Below, one piece after another: positions 11,270 through 23,774 of a DNA stretch of 64,000 nt (position 1 is its first letter; every line of letters begins with the position of its first letter). The stretch covers positions 992,001 through 1,056,000 of the forward strand of contig MSED01000015.1 of NCBI GenBank assembly GCA_002099365.1, read 5' to 3'. Origin of the DNA: Phialophora verrucosa (taxonomy: Eukaryota; Ascomycota; Eurotiomycetes; Chaetothyriales; Herpotrichiellaceae). The notes under the pieces are model-generated. The model saw only the letters and a list, made by a program, of their open reading frames with translations. It had not been told where the DNA came from and ran no database searches. The translations under genes were made by a program, and so were the position numbers.

Positions 11270-12275
11270 GGTTGCGATCGTAGGCCGGCCGCTCTCTCAA
11301 CTAGCAGAATCGAAGAATTGGGGACAGAAGGGAAGATCGACACAATGGAGGATGTCTCTAGGAGCGCCAGGGGGAAAAAGGACAGTCCCCGGATCGCAGG
11401 ATAGACCAACGAAGACAGAATTCAAACGGCGGAATGGATGTCTGGCCGGAAGAGCTCCATGGACTGGAAACGCGATAGGTCTTTGGGCTTGGCTGGGCTG
11501 GGTAGGGCCTGGGGTGGTTCTTTACCCGAGGTAAAAGAAGCTCGTCATCTGAGCGGGAGCTTTACCCTAGAGGGATGATGTCGTTTACTCTCCGCCGGGC
11601 TCTCCGCCGGGGCTCGCAGTCAGACTTGGCTGACTGATTGGGCGGCTGGTTTTTACCTGGAAGAATGCCCGGCAAAACGCCGACAAGAATTGGACCGAGG
11701 CGCGGGGAGATTCGGAAGGAAAGGGAGCGAGTGCTGGCTATGAATTTGATCAAGGCTTCGCCAACAACCTCGCATGTTGGGTTTTTCATAAAGATAGGAG
11801 ATTACGTTTTCTACTAAATGTGTCCGTATCCTAAGAGCGACCGACATACAGTTATAGATGCGGTAGGGGCAGCGCCGAAAGATACAGCAGTCCACAAGAT
11901 CGGAACGCGGTTTCCGGATTCTGGCAAACGTACTGACCGACATTGTTGTTGCGAGAACACTTCCTTCCATCTTGCCCTTGCCAGCAGGACAACGGCGTCG
12001 ATGCTATCGAGAATAGCCTAGCATAGATTGACCAATTTGTAAAGCTCCTGTCGGCTTGATGTTCTTTGCTCCGCAACGCATTCGTACCTGACTGCACACC
12101 GACTTCGAAAAGGACCCATTGTAATTGTTTTCCAGGATTTGTTTCATCTTTCCTCTGCCGCTCTCATTCCTGCCAGCAGAATCAATGGGAGCACATGAGA
12201 TCCTCTCGTCTGCTGCCCTTCTCGATTTCTATGCTGCGAGCATGATCTGAAGTCCCCCAAGGTGGTTTGCTTCAC
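11270..12275. other. Intergenic: promoter region of the acyl-CoA ligase
   Basis: These roughly 1 kb lie upstream of the minus-strand ligase. I see no gene; short frames on both strands lack features. Confidence 0.5.
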
Positions 12276-12520
12276 CCTTGTTGACCCTGGAAGCGTTTAT
12301 AGGCATTGGGAGTCACATCCCGAAGTATGCGATTTTGTCACACACGAGGGAAGATGAGGTTACCTTTCAAGATTTTGCTGACCCGGGGCTTCGGTCTCGC
12401 AAGAGAGGATTCCGCAAGATCCAGATGACGTGCAAGCTGGCGAAGGAAACGGAATCAAATATGCTTGGGTTGATACTTGCTGCATCTAGGAGCTTGGGTT
12501 GATACTTGCTGCATCTAGGA
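12276..12520 (+). pseudogene. HET-domain (heterokaryon incompatibility) gene fragment
   Basis: The frame opening near 12278 reads LTLEAFIGIGSHIPKYAILS, then HTREDEVTFQDF, GFRKI and TCKLA. That is the start of a HET domain (usual pattern: P.YAILSHTWG.DEVTFQD...GF.KI..TC..A). The next conserved block, KYAWVDTCCI, is present at 12457-12486 but in another frame and is followed at once by a stop. The block is then repeated in a 29-bp tandem duplication (12463-12491 and 12492-12520). The tryptophan of SHTW is lost. No further HET sequence follows. HET genes control non-self recognition between hyphae; this copy cannot encode a working protein. Confidence 0.8.
12463..12520. repeat. Perfect 29-bp tandem duplication inside the HET relic
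   Basis: Two identical 29-bp units (12463-12491 and 12492-12520), each starting GCTTGGGTTGATACTTGCTG, lie head to tail. Identity of the copies suggests a recent event. A length of 29 shifts the frame. Confidence 0.95.
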
Positions 12521-14029
12521 ATGTCAACCCTACAGAGCATTCCCACCACGATCTTGGTCCCCCTACAGTCCATTTCAACTTCCGGACGCAAGCATCTTGC
12601 CATTCAACCTGAGTCATGACTATCGTAAGCCTCTCTGGTTGTGGCTGTGCTGTCCACAAAACCACTCGGTCTGACCGGATGCCAGGAGACAATTTTGAGA
12701 AGACTTGGCGGCGACGATTGTGTGTGATTGTGTTCTGCGTGATCTCGCGGACTTTGGTCGGAGGGTTGCGCTCTGCGCTGGTTCACATACCACTCACCGT
12801 CGCGATGCTCATGGAGATAGATGAGAAGGATTCTGTGACAAGCATCCACAGTCACCCAAAGATGAGAATGGCGACATAGCTATCTGCAGTCTAACGGAGG
12901 CTCAACGGCCGAGGGAAGGAAGGGCGCTCAGCCGATGACACGTATTGATAGCAGGCTCACGTCGCGAAAATCAATGTACCCTGCCATGTGACCCGCACAC
13001 ATTCCGGCTGAGAAGTAAGAGATTCCATCTCGTGGGAGGGTTTAGGATACCGTCCAAGAAATCCAGAACAACTCCTCAGGAGTTTCTATAGAACATCGGT
13101 CCCCGAATTTCTGTATCCAGTTACCCAAGGCGGTTTCAGTACCTTTAAACATGGATTTTCTTGGAGACTATCACTTTGTAAGATGCAGAAATACATCTAA
13201 TCATGGAAGACGCGAATGGGATGCCGTCTCTACTCCGAAAGGCGGTACAAGCCCGTTAATGAATCTATTGACCCCCACGTGTGCATTGTTTGTTGTGTCT
13301 TGCTGGGAGCCCGTGGATCGTGCCTCAGCAACCAGCAACCATTCGACATCAACATACATTTCACTATTCACATCAGCGGTGATTGAAGGGTCAATGTCTC
13401 TATCGCTGCTTTTGTCGATATATCAACTTCGTATCACCACTGAGACAAATTCGAGAGGCTCAATAAGGCCGTTCTCTCCATTACCGTCTGGATAGCGGCT
13501 AGTGTTCCTCTTGCAGAATGGCCACTTTGGTGTGGTAGAGGTCTCTTCAGTGGAACACTTGCACGAACGACCTTCGTATGAGTGAGCTCTGGGCTTGACT
13601 TGAACGGCGAACAACCACAGAAACATGTGATATCTCCAAACCAGGACGAATGGCATGGAGGCCGGTTAATTAGCTGTCTCAATGTGATAATTAGCCTCGG
13701 GGAGAAAGCGGGTTTTAATTATCCGGGCATATCTTGTATAGTCAGTCATGAGCTACAGTGCCCCGTCCCGGCCCCTAGCACGGTATGAGCCTATCATTAC
13801 TAGCCCTGCGGGTATATTCAAGTAGCTTGTTTTCATGTCTTCCCTCCACCCATCAAAAGATCTATGTATTACCGTGAAATGTGGCATACCCCGGCTATGA
13901 CACGGCTGGGTCGGCTCAGGGAGATAGAGCCACAATATCGCTCGATACTCTAAACGTGAGACTTTGCGCTGCTTGCGACTATCCTCGGCAACAGAGATGC
14001 GGTCGGGTCGTGAACTACTTCCTCGCAAT
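12521..14029. other. Intergenic upstream of the sugar permease
   Basis: No supported gene. The open frames are short and overlapping. Confidence 0.5.
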
Positions 14030-14126
14030 CCGGGGTGAGGCTGGTAGTTCCCCAGACGACGCTATCTCGACCACCCCGGAAACATGCCGGCCCCAAGGTT
14101 GGAGCAGAGGATTTGGAGATATAAAG
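14030..14126 (+). promoter_or_regulatory. Permease promoter: clustered CreA-type sites and a TATA box
   Basis: Three hexamers fit the CreA consensus SYGGRG on one strand or the other: CCGGGG at 14030-14035, CCCCAG at 14050-14055 and CCCCGG at 14074-14079. TATAAAG follows at 14120-14126, about 100 bp before the chosen ATG. CreA mediates glucose repression in filamentous fungi, so repression of this permease on glucose is a reasonable inference. Hexamers this short also occur by chance. Confidence 0.4.
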
Positions 14127-14223
14127 CAGCCATTTTCGCGAGTTGTGGAGGAGGGGACGTCTCGTCTCCAGCTCTCGCGCCAGAGGCTTCACTTTTGCTA
14201 CAGGAGGATACATCGCCATTCCC

Positions 14224-16022
14224 ATGGCCACAACTCGCACCCTGGAGCCCACCAAGGGCCAATCCATCGAGCATGCTGAGAGTGTTCATGTCTCGGACAA
14301 GCTGGACCCCGGCGCAGCAAAGACTGGGGCCCGCAATGTCGCCCTCGCCGAGGCACTGGCGCTCGAGAACGCGCGCCCGTTTCGGAAGAGCTTCATAAAG
14401 CTGTACATGTGCCTCTTCGTGGCCTACATGTGCTCCAGCACCAACGGATTCGATGCCAACACCTTTGGTGAGCCCCTCACTCCCTCGTGGTCATGTGGTG
14501 CTCAGTCTGCTGACCGAGATGAAAGGCGGCCTCTCGGCCGAGCCCAACTTCGCCAAATTTTTCAATTTGACGCCCTCCAACAACGGCGCTGTGGTCGTCC
14601 TCTATGTCGTGGGCCAGCTGACCGCCTGTCTCTTCGCCGGCCAGCTGTCCGACATGTTCGGCCGCCGCTTCGGCATGGCCCTTGGGGCTCTCATCTGCGT
14701 CATCGGCGCCGTCGTCCAGGCTGCGTCTCAGTCTCGCCCCGATCTCATGGGTGGCCGCTACATTCTGGGTCTCGGATCCGTCATCTGCAACGCCTCGGGT
14801 CCTGCCTACGTCGTGGAGATGGCGTATCCCAAATACCGGGGCTTCCAGACCGGCTTGTATCAGGCCATGTTCTTCTGCGGAACCATCACCACGACCTGGC
14901 TCGAGTACGGCCTCAGCTACCTTCCGGCCGACTCGGTGCTGGCCTGGCGCCTCCCTCTCGCTATGCAGGCTGTTCCGAGTCTTATTCTCCTAGCCTGCGT
15001 CTACTTCATCCCCGAGACGCCGCGTTGGTGGATGGCGCGCGACAGGGCCGACAAAGCCAAGGAGATCTTGGTCAAGTACCATGGCGACGGCAACGAGAAT
15101 TCTCCCATCGTGGCTCTAGAAATGCAAGAAATGCTGCTCGTTGTGTCCAAGACTGGATCCGACAAGCGATGGTGGGATTTCCGGGAGCTTTTCAACACGC
15201 CTGGTGCACGCTATCGGACCCTGCTTGTCGTGGCAGTGGCCTGGTTTTCCGAGATAGAACTTCCTCCGACCAGCTACTATCTTCCGTTGATGGGTAAGAC
15301 GATGCCACTGGAATTCAACGAGGGATCTGGCTAACTGAGGAAACTACCTAGTCGCCACCGTCGGCATCACGAGCGTCAAGACGAAGCTTCTCCTGAACGC
15401 GCTGCAGACCCCTATCATGATGATCGCCTCGCTGAGTGGTCTCTGCCTGATTGACCGTTTCAACCGCCGCACTCTCCTCATGATTGGCAGCACCCTCATG
15501 ACGTGCTCCATGGCTATCATCACTGCCTGTACCGCGCAGCATGCAGTCAGCAAGGCCGTCAGCGGAACGGGCATCGCCTTTCTGTACATCTTCTTGGTGG
15601 CCTTCGCCTTCTGCTGGGTACGTTGTAATGCTCAATACGCAGTCCCCATTTCGACGAGAGTGTACTGACAGTTGTCTCAACAGGTGCCCAACCAAGCTCT
15701 CTATCCATCCGAAGTCCTTGCCTACAATACTCGTGCCAAGGGCCTAGCCTTCTACAACCTGGTCCGCAGTATCGTGCTCATCATCAACACATACGTGCCC
15801 CCCATCGCGATAGCCAATGTCTCGTGGAGATTTTACATCTTCTATATCGTGTTTGATGCCTTCGGTGTGCTCGTCGTCTACCTCATCTTTGTGGAGACCC
15901 GAGGCTGGAGCTTGGAGGAGATCGAGGCTATTTTCAACAGCAAGAACCCCAAAAAGGCCAGCTTGGCCAAGCATGCTGCAGATGTTTTCCAGGAGACCAC
16001 GCCTGTGGTCGGACGTGCGTAG
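14224..16022 (+). CDS. MFS sugar transporter, lactose-permease type
   Basis: This is a 12-TM sugar porter that moves sugars with protons across the plasma membrane. Four exons (14224-14467, 14526-15293, 15352-15617, 15684-16022) give 538 residues; introns 1 and 2 are 58 bp and intron 3 is 66 bp. Family signatures are present: AGQLSDMFGRRFG after TM2, PETPRWWMARDRADKAKEIL in the central loop, DRFNRRTLLMIGS after TM8 and VETRGWSLEEIEAIF at the end. KYHGDGNENSP in the central loop is typical of the fungal lactose-permease-like clade. I chose ATG 14224 because it lies downstream of a TATA box at 14120. The substrate may be lactose, another oligosaccharide or something else. No glycosidase gene is next to it. 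Confidence 0.93.
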
Positions 16023-19000
16023 AGTTTTCTGCGCAAGACGCCGCGGAGATGGCATGCTTCCAGACCTGCCGTGCGTAAACCGCATCTCCTTTCAAGATAG
16101 CGCTTGAGCAACGAATTCTTTTGAAAGGAAAGAAAACTCTAAAATAGAAATCCCAAATTGCCCGAAATAACACCAAGCTGGCCATTGCTCCATCAGAACC
16201 CAGTGAGGGCAGACTCCGCACGCCGAGCGCATTGGGAAGTCGAGCGGGCGAGGCAAGTCGTGGTTTGCGTCTCGCCATCGTCATAAGTAGTGGTCAAGTA
16301 GACTTTTCAGCTGCCACTTGTTGAGTGCACGATGGACCTTGTGAGGTGAAAGATTTGTACCTCGATTTCCATGGCACTTGAAACCCAAACCTGAGAGTGA
16401 GGGAGGGAAAGAGGGTAAAGAAGCTGCCACAACATAGGAGGTGAACTGGAGTGCCAAGACACAGCGCGTAACGAAGGTATGCGGGCTAATGTGACAGAGG
16501 AGACTCAATGCGTCGGACACGATCCAGCATCTCCCATTCATGCTGCAGAGAGGGGACCTAGGTGCGAGACGCACGGCCTCGCTTTGCAGGGAGGGAGGTC
16601 CTGGGAACCGTCGCATCCTCAGTTCCTTCGAGGATGCACGCGTAAAGTTGCTCTGTTCCATGGGCGGCGTACACACATCCAAGGAGTGAGTGATCCAAAA
16701 AGAGAGGGGACCAGAAACGGGACTGAGCATACAGATGCTGCAGTGTGCTATGTGTGGCGCTCCGATCTGCCGTCCCAACAGTCGCCTGACAACTCGTTGC
16801 TCAAGAACTGTCGGTGGTTCTCCCGCATGATACAAGGATAACGTCAGCAACAATCCAAACTGCAACCGAAGCAGATAAGCTATTGTCATGCGAAGCCGAG
16901 ATGTCACCTCACCGATATTGGAAAACGCACTTAGGTAGAAAAGAAGGTGGAGAATCACACTTTGGAGGACAAGACCGCGACATGATGGAATTAGCGATGA
17001 ATCGATCTGATTGCAACAAACCTACGAATACCTTTCCTCAGATGGCCTAGACGTGTACGGTGTATCAATTGACTAGCATAGGACTGGTCTTGCATAGTGG
17101 TCATCTTACACACTTACGCTTGGACAATGGTGGTTCCTAGGCCGAGTTCGGAGGACCTCGTATGTTGGATGCAAATGCTCCTTTGTTCACCATGGACGTG
17201 GTGTTGACGGCGGTAGCACTCATGGACGTAGAAGATCGCACTCAAAGCAAGCGCTGGTGGTCTTTCTCTACGCCAGAGGGGAGAGGCATCAGGAAAGTGG
17301 CCCTGAATTGACCACAACAAGCAAAGCGGACGATCACCGCATTTCTTGCGTCCCGCCAGGACTACTCGTACCCCAATTTCTGGACCTTATTGATCCTTAA
17401 CCGAGCCCTTCATCAACATCGATCTTCATGCAGATTAACGAGGTTCGGAGAGTAAAGAGATTGAGATGTGGGACTCTGGAATGCAACACAAAAGGCTGAG
17501 CGCCAGCCTTGGGCACACCCTGAAACAAAATGACGCAATGGCTCTCGATTAAGCTTTGGCTCTTCGCGCTTGCTGGCCTCGAGGTTCGTCATCCGCAAAT
17601 TAGATAAGTCTTGATGAAACATGGTCGTCGCTAATGCCGACACGTGAGACCGCATCAAAGCAGTACGACTACGAGTACTCGTACCCGCACTGTTGAAATG
17701 ACAGACGTCGAGATCAGAAAGGTGTATTTTCTGGCGTGCATTATTACCGAGTTCTCGTACAAGGTATCGATTCCTTGACGGATTCAGACGGGCAAGCATC
17801 GTTGGAATACCGTGAGCGAACGGACGGCATGGATCCGTGATAAGGGTCGCGATGTTGCTGGTGACTTTCTGTTCACCGAGTGCACGGGCTCGCTACTTCA
17901 CGTTAGACGAGCCGGTGCAAATGCCGACCTCTTCTCTAACTCGATAGAGCATCACCTTCGGCTTTCACATGATTGCCGGTGTTGGACCAATTTACGTGAA
18001 AAGAGCACCAGTACTCGTACGCAGGTGCATTTTCAGATCCACTGCCTTTATCAAACTTCGGAAACAAACAACACTCGTATCGAGAAAAAGAGAGGCTGGG
18101 TTCTCAAATTTTAATGCTTGCAGCGGGCCCATTAAATCTAGACCCTCTTCGAAGCCAATTAATCGACATCCAGGCTTCGGCTTCAGCTCTCAAGTGTACG
18201 AGTGAATATGTCCCATTTCAGCACCCGTTGGCAGTTTTGACATCGTCCAATCGCGCGGTAGTCCGCGACCAAGGCGTTAATAGCAAAGGTAGCCAACGCC
18301 GCCAATCCAGGTCTTATCTGAACTTGCTGGCTCGTAAGATGGTCCTCCCTGTCAGATGATATTCGAGTGTTGGGACCAATTGTGAAGCTCATCGATTAAT
18401 CCAAGACTAGGAATGTGAGCGCCTGTCCCGGGTGACAGCCGGGATTATTCTCCACCCCCGCACTTCGAGCCTCAGCTTGTCAAGGTCCTTTCTATTCGAC
18501 AGGAGTGCCGGTATCCGGCGGTTTGAGATGAGACATAGCCAGTGGGAAGCTCCCATCACACCCTTTGCGGAAGAAGCGAAGCAGACCGACGGGCGTAGTT
18601 TGAGCCGGCGATAGAGAAGTATGTTGATTTTCGCCACAAGCTTGCACAAAGAGGTTGGAAGCCTGCGCTGTCGGCGGCCAGTTCGAAAGTGTCAGGCACG
18701 TGGGGTCTGAGTAGACGGTGAACCGGAGGCAACCTCTCGAACCAAACCACGAGGATCTGGATGCAAGCCATGTGACACAGTTGAATCTCGCGCGTGGGCG
18801 GTGTTGAAAGCCAGGAGCATGTCCGAGCAATCCTGCACACGATTATCAGATCGGCAGAGCTCTGCATGCGCACGCTCCAAGCCAGAAAACAGTGCGGGCG
18901 CCACACCGGGAAGGAATAACACGAAGGGACAAGATGCAATTGCGGCAGCTACTGTAAAGGCAAATGCCGTCCAATCAAGACCGGAGCACCGCGCGACCAC

Positions 19001-19929
19001 CAAATCGGGCTCTGCTTCGTCTCCCAAAGACACAGCTGCACGGGTTCATAATTCGTCGGTCGACGGCCCAGCTTCGTGCGCGGTGTGTTGTGTGAAGCAA
19101 CTTCCCAAAGGGTCGGGAAGCAGCAACACAAGATGCAAGGAAAATGGCTCTGGCTCGAACCAGGACAGATGTGGAGCTAGAAGCCTAATGTTGTGCCACA
19201 GCATCGAGTCGTGCTACAGTGTGTAGAGGTCATGCTCAGGCTTGTACACAGTAGAACCTCGGGTTATGTGACCATTCGGAGAAATTTCACAAGAACTTTT
19301 CCTCAAGGAGCTGCCAAAGGAGGAAGGGCCTGTGAGGATAGATTGACGAGCCTTGCAGCAAAGGAGAGCAAGCCACAGGGGGATGTTGCTTGGATATTGG
19401 CCATTGAAGCAGGCCATCGTGGTCCCTGGGAACTCGTCGCGGTAGTGGAGGCCGTGGTGCACGTCCTATATAACAATGATGAGTATTAGATACGTGGCAG
19501 TGGGTACTCGTACTCTGACACACAGACCCCAACCAAGAACTCGCGGGTCTGAATTTTGAATACCCTGTGAGTTGTCTCTATGTAGCTTGCTGAGAGCCAG
19601 GACAGGCACATGAATGCTGTGTTTGGTCATTTGATCAAAAGGATTCGACTTGCATGAGAGAGTTCCTTGGCTGGAGCTGTGCCTTGGGGAGGTTGTGCGC
19701 AGTGACACGGTAGCTGGAGATCTGCTCTAACCGTACAACGAAAATCCCTGTAAATTTCATTGTCAGTGACATTCTAACCAGGCGGGGCCTAGGCACCACT
19801 GGGGCAGCTGCATTTCGAGGGAATCGTCGTCGTCAGTGAGTTTCTTGACTTTCGGCTGCCACATCAATCAGCGTCATCAATTTCATGTCGCGGCTCCGCC
19901 CTGAATTCACGCAGCTCCCTGTCACCTAG
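16023..19929. other. Long gene-free gap
   Basis: No gene is supported over these 3.9 kb. Frames of up to about 225 codons exist (for example minus strand 16281-16958), but they overlap others and look random in composition. The gap is notable for repeated ACTCGTAC octamers (17364, 17677, 18013, 18196 inverted, 19506, and 20001 just beyond) and for the 14-bp palindrome TACGAGTACTCGTA at 17670-17683. Confidence 0.45.
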
Positions 19930-20867
19930 TTGCTTCGATCTCAATTTTTTTTTGTCAGTAGCTTTTGGCCAGTACTCGTGGCTTTTCACCAACTTCACTC
20001 ACTCGTACTCCTGTTGACGGTGGTTGACGGTGATCCTTGCTCACCTTCAGATATCGCAGCGGCTCAGGAACCTCTCCAAGGGTTTGTTGCTTTTTCTTGC
20101 CTGTGTCCTGTCCTGCCAAAACCGGCCACTCAAGGATCCACACCGGAAATAAGACAATCGTCTATCACTCACTTTCGGTCAGTCTCCCGCCTGCTCCTCC
20201 CTGCAAACCTGCATCCTGCCAGTCTTCTGCAACCTTGCTTGCCGCTTTCCCATCTCGCCTGGTGGCTGAATTCGCGAGCTCCTCCAGCACCTTGCATCTC
20301 CTCTCCCTCTCAACGTTTGGGGTTGCTGCCAACATCTTTCACGCCACCTCCACTCTCTTTCAAGCTCTGCTTTAACCTCATCCTTGCGGCAAAATTGTCC
20401 TGTCTTCAGCATCTGCAGGCTGCAAGGCGTAATTCTCATATGGAGTAGACAGTCCGCCACCGAGCTCTTGGGTCGCAATCCCATTTCAGACGCCGGCCAA
20501 GTAACCCACTGCCGCGAGCAAGTCTCATGTCCAGACGCGCAGTTCGGTCCGCGATTGCGCCCAACCCGACGTACAACAACTATCCTTCAACGCATCGCGA
20601 CGGTTATTTCAATTGAACGAGACGGAAACTCGAGATCGGATCTTGAGCCATCACTCCTGCTTTCGATTCAGCTCCAGTGGTAGCGACCACTGACCCTTGA
20701 CGGCTTCCTCCACTCGAAACGACCTCCCTAGCTCACATCGGACGTAATAATCCAGCAACTCACCACCTGGCTCGATCAATAGAGTGGCAGTGCTGGAGGG
20801 CTCTCACTTGCGGACACACAAAGAGCACTGCGATGCAGCAATAGGTGGAAAAGATCTCTTCCTCTAA
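19930..20867 (+). promoter_or_regulatory. Pyrimidine-rich 5' leader of the WSC gene with three short upstream ORFs
   Basis: About 500 bp of CT-rich, ATG-free sequence (from about 19930) precede the first ATG. Three closed upstream ORFs follow: 20440-20448 (ATG GAG TAG), 20527-20616 (29 codons plus stop) and 20833-20844 (ATG CAG CAA TAG). The main ATG is at 20868. If transcription starts in the CT-rich tract, ribosomes would meet these first. The transcription start is inferred, not seen. Confidence 0.45.
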
Positions 20868-22316
20868 ATGGTCGCCCTAATGTTCCCGGGCTCGTCTTGG
20901 ACAGTCCAATTCCGTTACGCAGCCGTGTTCTCACTCTGGCTGTCGCTGTGTCAATGCCTTGATATTTCTTATTGCTCTTCGGAAAACAACGCGGGCAGCT
21001 ATCCAAGCTGTAAGCATTCCCCCCATTCCTTGCATTGCTCCAGTTACTGACCACTGGCTCCAGTCTACAGCCAATTTCAATCGAATGGGTTATGCCAGGG
21101 CCATTGTCAAGGCTCCTACGCATTCGCGGTTCTTCAAGGCTACTATTGCTGGTGCTCCAACTACATTCCCACGTCGCAGGAGAGTACATACAACTGCAAC
21201 CAAGTATGTCCCGGCTTCGGCTCCGAGTGGTGTGGTTCCACGGATGATGGCCTCTATGGATATTACCTCCTGAGCGCAGGAGTCCCCTTGGGAACCTCTG
21301 GTACCGGTTCAAGTACACCATCATCGACATCTTCCAAATCTTCATCGGTTAGTATTCATACCTCTAGCTCTGCATCCACATCCGTATTGGATACCGGGTC
21401 TTCCACATCCTCCCGTTCCCCCTTTACCTGGCCAGCGTATCATTCCTCTTCAGTGGTAACACCTGGACCCTCTCAGAGCTCCGTCGAGGCTAGCATTGTG
21501 ACTTGGTCAAGTGATGTTTTGTCGACCTCAACAAGCTCCCTTGTATGAGAACCCGACTCTAAAATTACCCTTTCTTCGCCCTCAACTCTGACCCATTTCC
21601 AAAATTCTTTACTGACTAGATTTGGCCCTAGACATCACCAACTCCCCCTTCTTCTACGACAGCTCCCCCGCCTTCGGCGTCTACTCCTGCACCTACGGAG
21701 ATATACACGAGTGTCACCACCGTGACGGGCGAAGCCCGTACCGTGGTCGTGACGCCAACTCCCGCCGCCTCGTCCGACGCCACATTGGGGCAAAGCTCTA
21801 CCGGCGGTGGCGGCGTCAGTACTGGCAAAGTTGTCGGCATTGTCCTTGGCGTCGCTCTCGGCATCGGCATTTTGATCGGCATCGCGGTCTACCTTTGGTT
21901 CCGCCGACGACACCAGAGGTTGCAAGAGCAACGCGGACCAGAAACGACTTTCGTCCCTCGAACTGGAGATAGCTCGCCTTCCAACAATGTCCCGTCTCGG
22001 CAAGTTAGTCAAATGTCGACGGCTGGATTGCTGGGCTCTAAAGCTCCCCGTATCAACACCACTTTTGGGCTGTCAGGCAATGATCTCCGGAGTGCTGATC
22101 CAACCATTTCATCCACCTCCGCATCCGATCGCCGGAGTGTGATTACGGATCAAAGATTAAACCCGTATGCTTTGTATATGAGTGAGCAGGGTCGCATTAG
22201 CAACGTGTCCCTCCAAGATAATCAAGACTATTCGAGGCAACTACGGGTAAGTCCTGTTCAGCAAACCGGTCAGAACTTGACGACTGATTGTGTTCTAGGT
22301 GGCAAATCCAGATTAA
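20868..22316 (+). CDS. WSC-domain transmembrane protein (cell-wall stress sensor-like)
   Basis: Wsc proteins span the plasma membrane, hold wall glycans by a Cys-rich WSC domain and feed the cell-wall-integrity MAPK pathway. Four exons (20868-21009, 21064-21542, 21632-22246, 22299-22316) give 417 residues. A signal peptide (AAVFSLWLSLCQCLD) is followed by the WSC domain at about residues 34-116 (YCSSENN...GLCQGHC...YYCWCSNYIP...CPGFGSEWCG). A long Ser/Thr-rich stalk is probably O-mannosylated. A TM helix at about 274-297 (VVGIVLGVALGIGILIGIAV) is followed by RRRHQR and a cytoplasmic tail. The last exon is tiny and encodes VANPD-stop. Retaining the last intron gives a different tail ending at 22348. 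Confidence 0.92.
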
Positions 22317-23774
22317 TCCGACTCGACAACCGGTCTCAAGCCGGCTGACACACATCTGATTGCAAGGCCGCGAGACCCACGGCATACGTCTTTTCGGAAG
22401 AAGTTCGAAGAGCATACCATACCTCGGAGCGAGGCAGTGAAGACTCGCCGCCACGATTCAGTCTCATAGGGACAATGTCGGACCCACAAAAGACGACGAT
22501 TTTGCTACTGGAGCAATGACCTTTACGACGAGACGAAGTGCCAGCTTCCGACCACTTGCAACAATGGACCCATGCACGTTGATCGGCATTGGAGGCGTTT
22601 ATGAGGCGATTGTACATTTAGCATAGCGAAGAGGGCGTATGGTAACAGGACACGCACGACGGGTTTTTGTATGCAGTAGGGTCAGGCGTTCGATATACGA
22701 CGGCGGGACATGGAGCACACAAACGGCGACTTCTGGAGCATCGGCATGGTGCTTGCAGCGTCTCCATAATGTACAAGGATTAGCACTGTGAGTACGGCCG
22801 AGTTGACGTGTACAGAATTTGGCTCGGTTGTTTGTGGCCTCCGTTGCCCGCGAGGAACTGCACAAAGGGGCTATATAGATGAGCTGAAGACAAAAGTGCA
22901 ATCTCTTGACTCTGTTTCAAGCCACGGACATTTGCCCAAGTGACTTGGAAGTGACGCACAGAAAGACTCAGGACTGAGGTTGATGCCCAAAGACGCCATG
23001 CCCGACTGGCGGTGGCGAGGCTGTGAGGATCTGTTTTGGCTTTGGGCTTCGGGCTTCGACCAACTTTCAGGCTGAGATTTTGAGTCCCTGAGTTTCGGGC
23101 CAGCCCGTCCCCAAGCATCTTTGTGCCTGAATCTCGTTGCCCGGCTCGAGCGTGTCGAAAACGACAGCTCCCTGTCACACCTGCAAGCCTCCCGTATGAA
23201 AAGAACATTCCAGAAGAAGAGAGCTGTCTATGTACCTGGACACTCCCTACGCAGTAGTCGCAGTCAGCTGTAGATAACAGAATGAGCGTGGTGCATTGTT
23301 TCTGTTTGTCCTTTGCATGGGTGTCCAAAGGGCCGCCCCCGCCCATTGGGCTCCGGTGACGTAACCAACAAGTCACGCAGTGGTGATTTCAGTCGAGCAC
23401 CTCGTTGCTATTCGTGTGTGGGTTTCGTTGGCCACAAAGCCTGCACATGCCCGCAGCGGACACCTTAAACTGCGAGTAGAAGCAGGTTCCCAGCTGGGCC
23501 TCTCACCTCACGCCTCGTAACAACCCGATCTGCCTTCTCTCAACCACTCTTTCTTTTGCTGTAACGGCCTTTTGCTTCTTGTTTCTTCACTGAGCCCGCG
23601 GGCGGCACAGCCTCTGCAGCCATATACTGTATAAATTTCTCCCGAGCCTCGTCTTTCCGAACACGTTACCGCAGTCACCCCGCCGAACCCAAACTACCGA
23701 CTCGGCGACTCACGTCACTTGCCTCCAACCGCACGTATTTCAACCTCGATTTGACAAGCTGACCGAGCTGTAAT
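22317..23774. other. Intergenic between two plus-strand genes; TATA box before the next gene
   Basis: No gene is convincing. A 198-codon minus-strand frame (22780-23376) lacks any domain. TATAAAT lies at 23630, and a CT-rich leader covers roughly 23641-23774 upstream of the next start. Confidence 0.5.

Noticed and set aside
14143..15297. 384-codon plus frame running through the first exon of the permease
   Set aside because: It reads through intron 1 into the wrong frame; the spliced model restores all sugar-porter motifs.
16281..16958. 225-codon minus-strand open frame downstream of the sugar permease
   Set aside because: Composition looks random, no recognisable motif, and no clear neighbouring exons; not enough to call a gene.
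22780..23376. 198-codon minus-strand open frame between the WSC and EEIIIRRDE genes
   Set aside because: No domain or signal, overlapped by other frames, and rich in simple GGCTTCGGG-type sequence; most likely chance.
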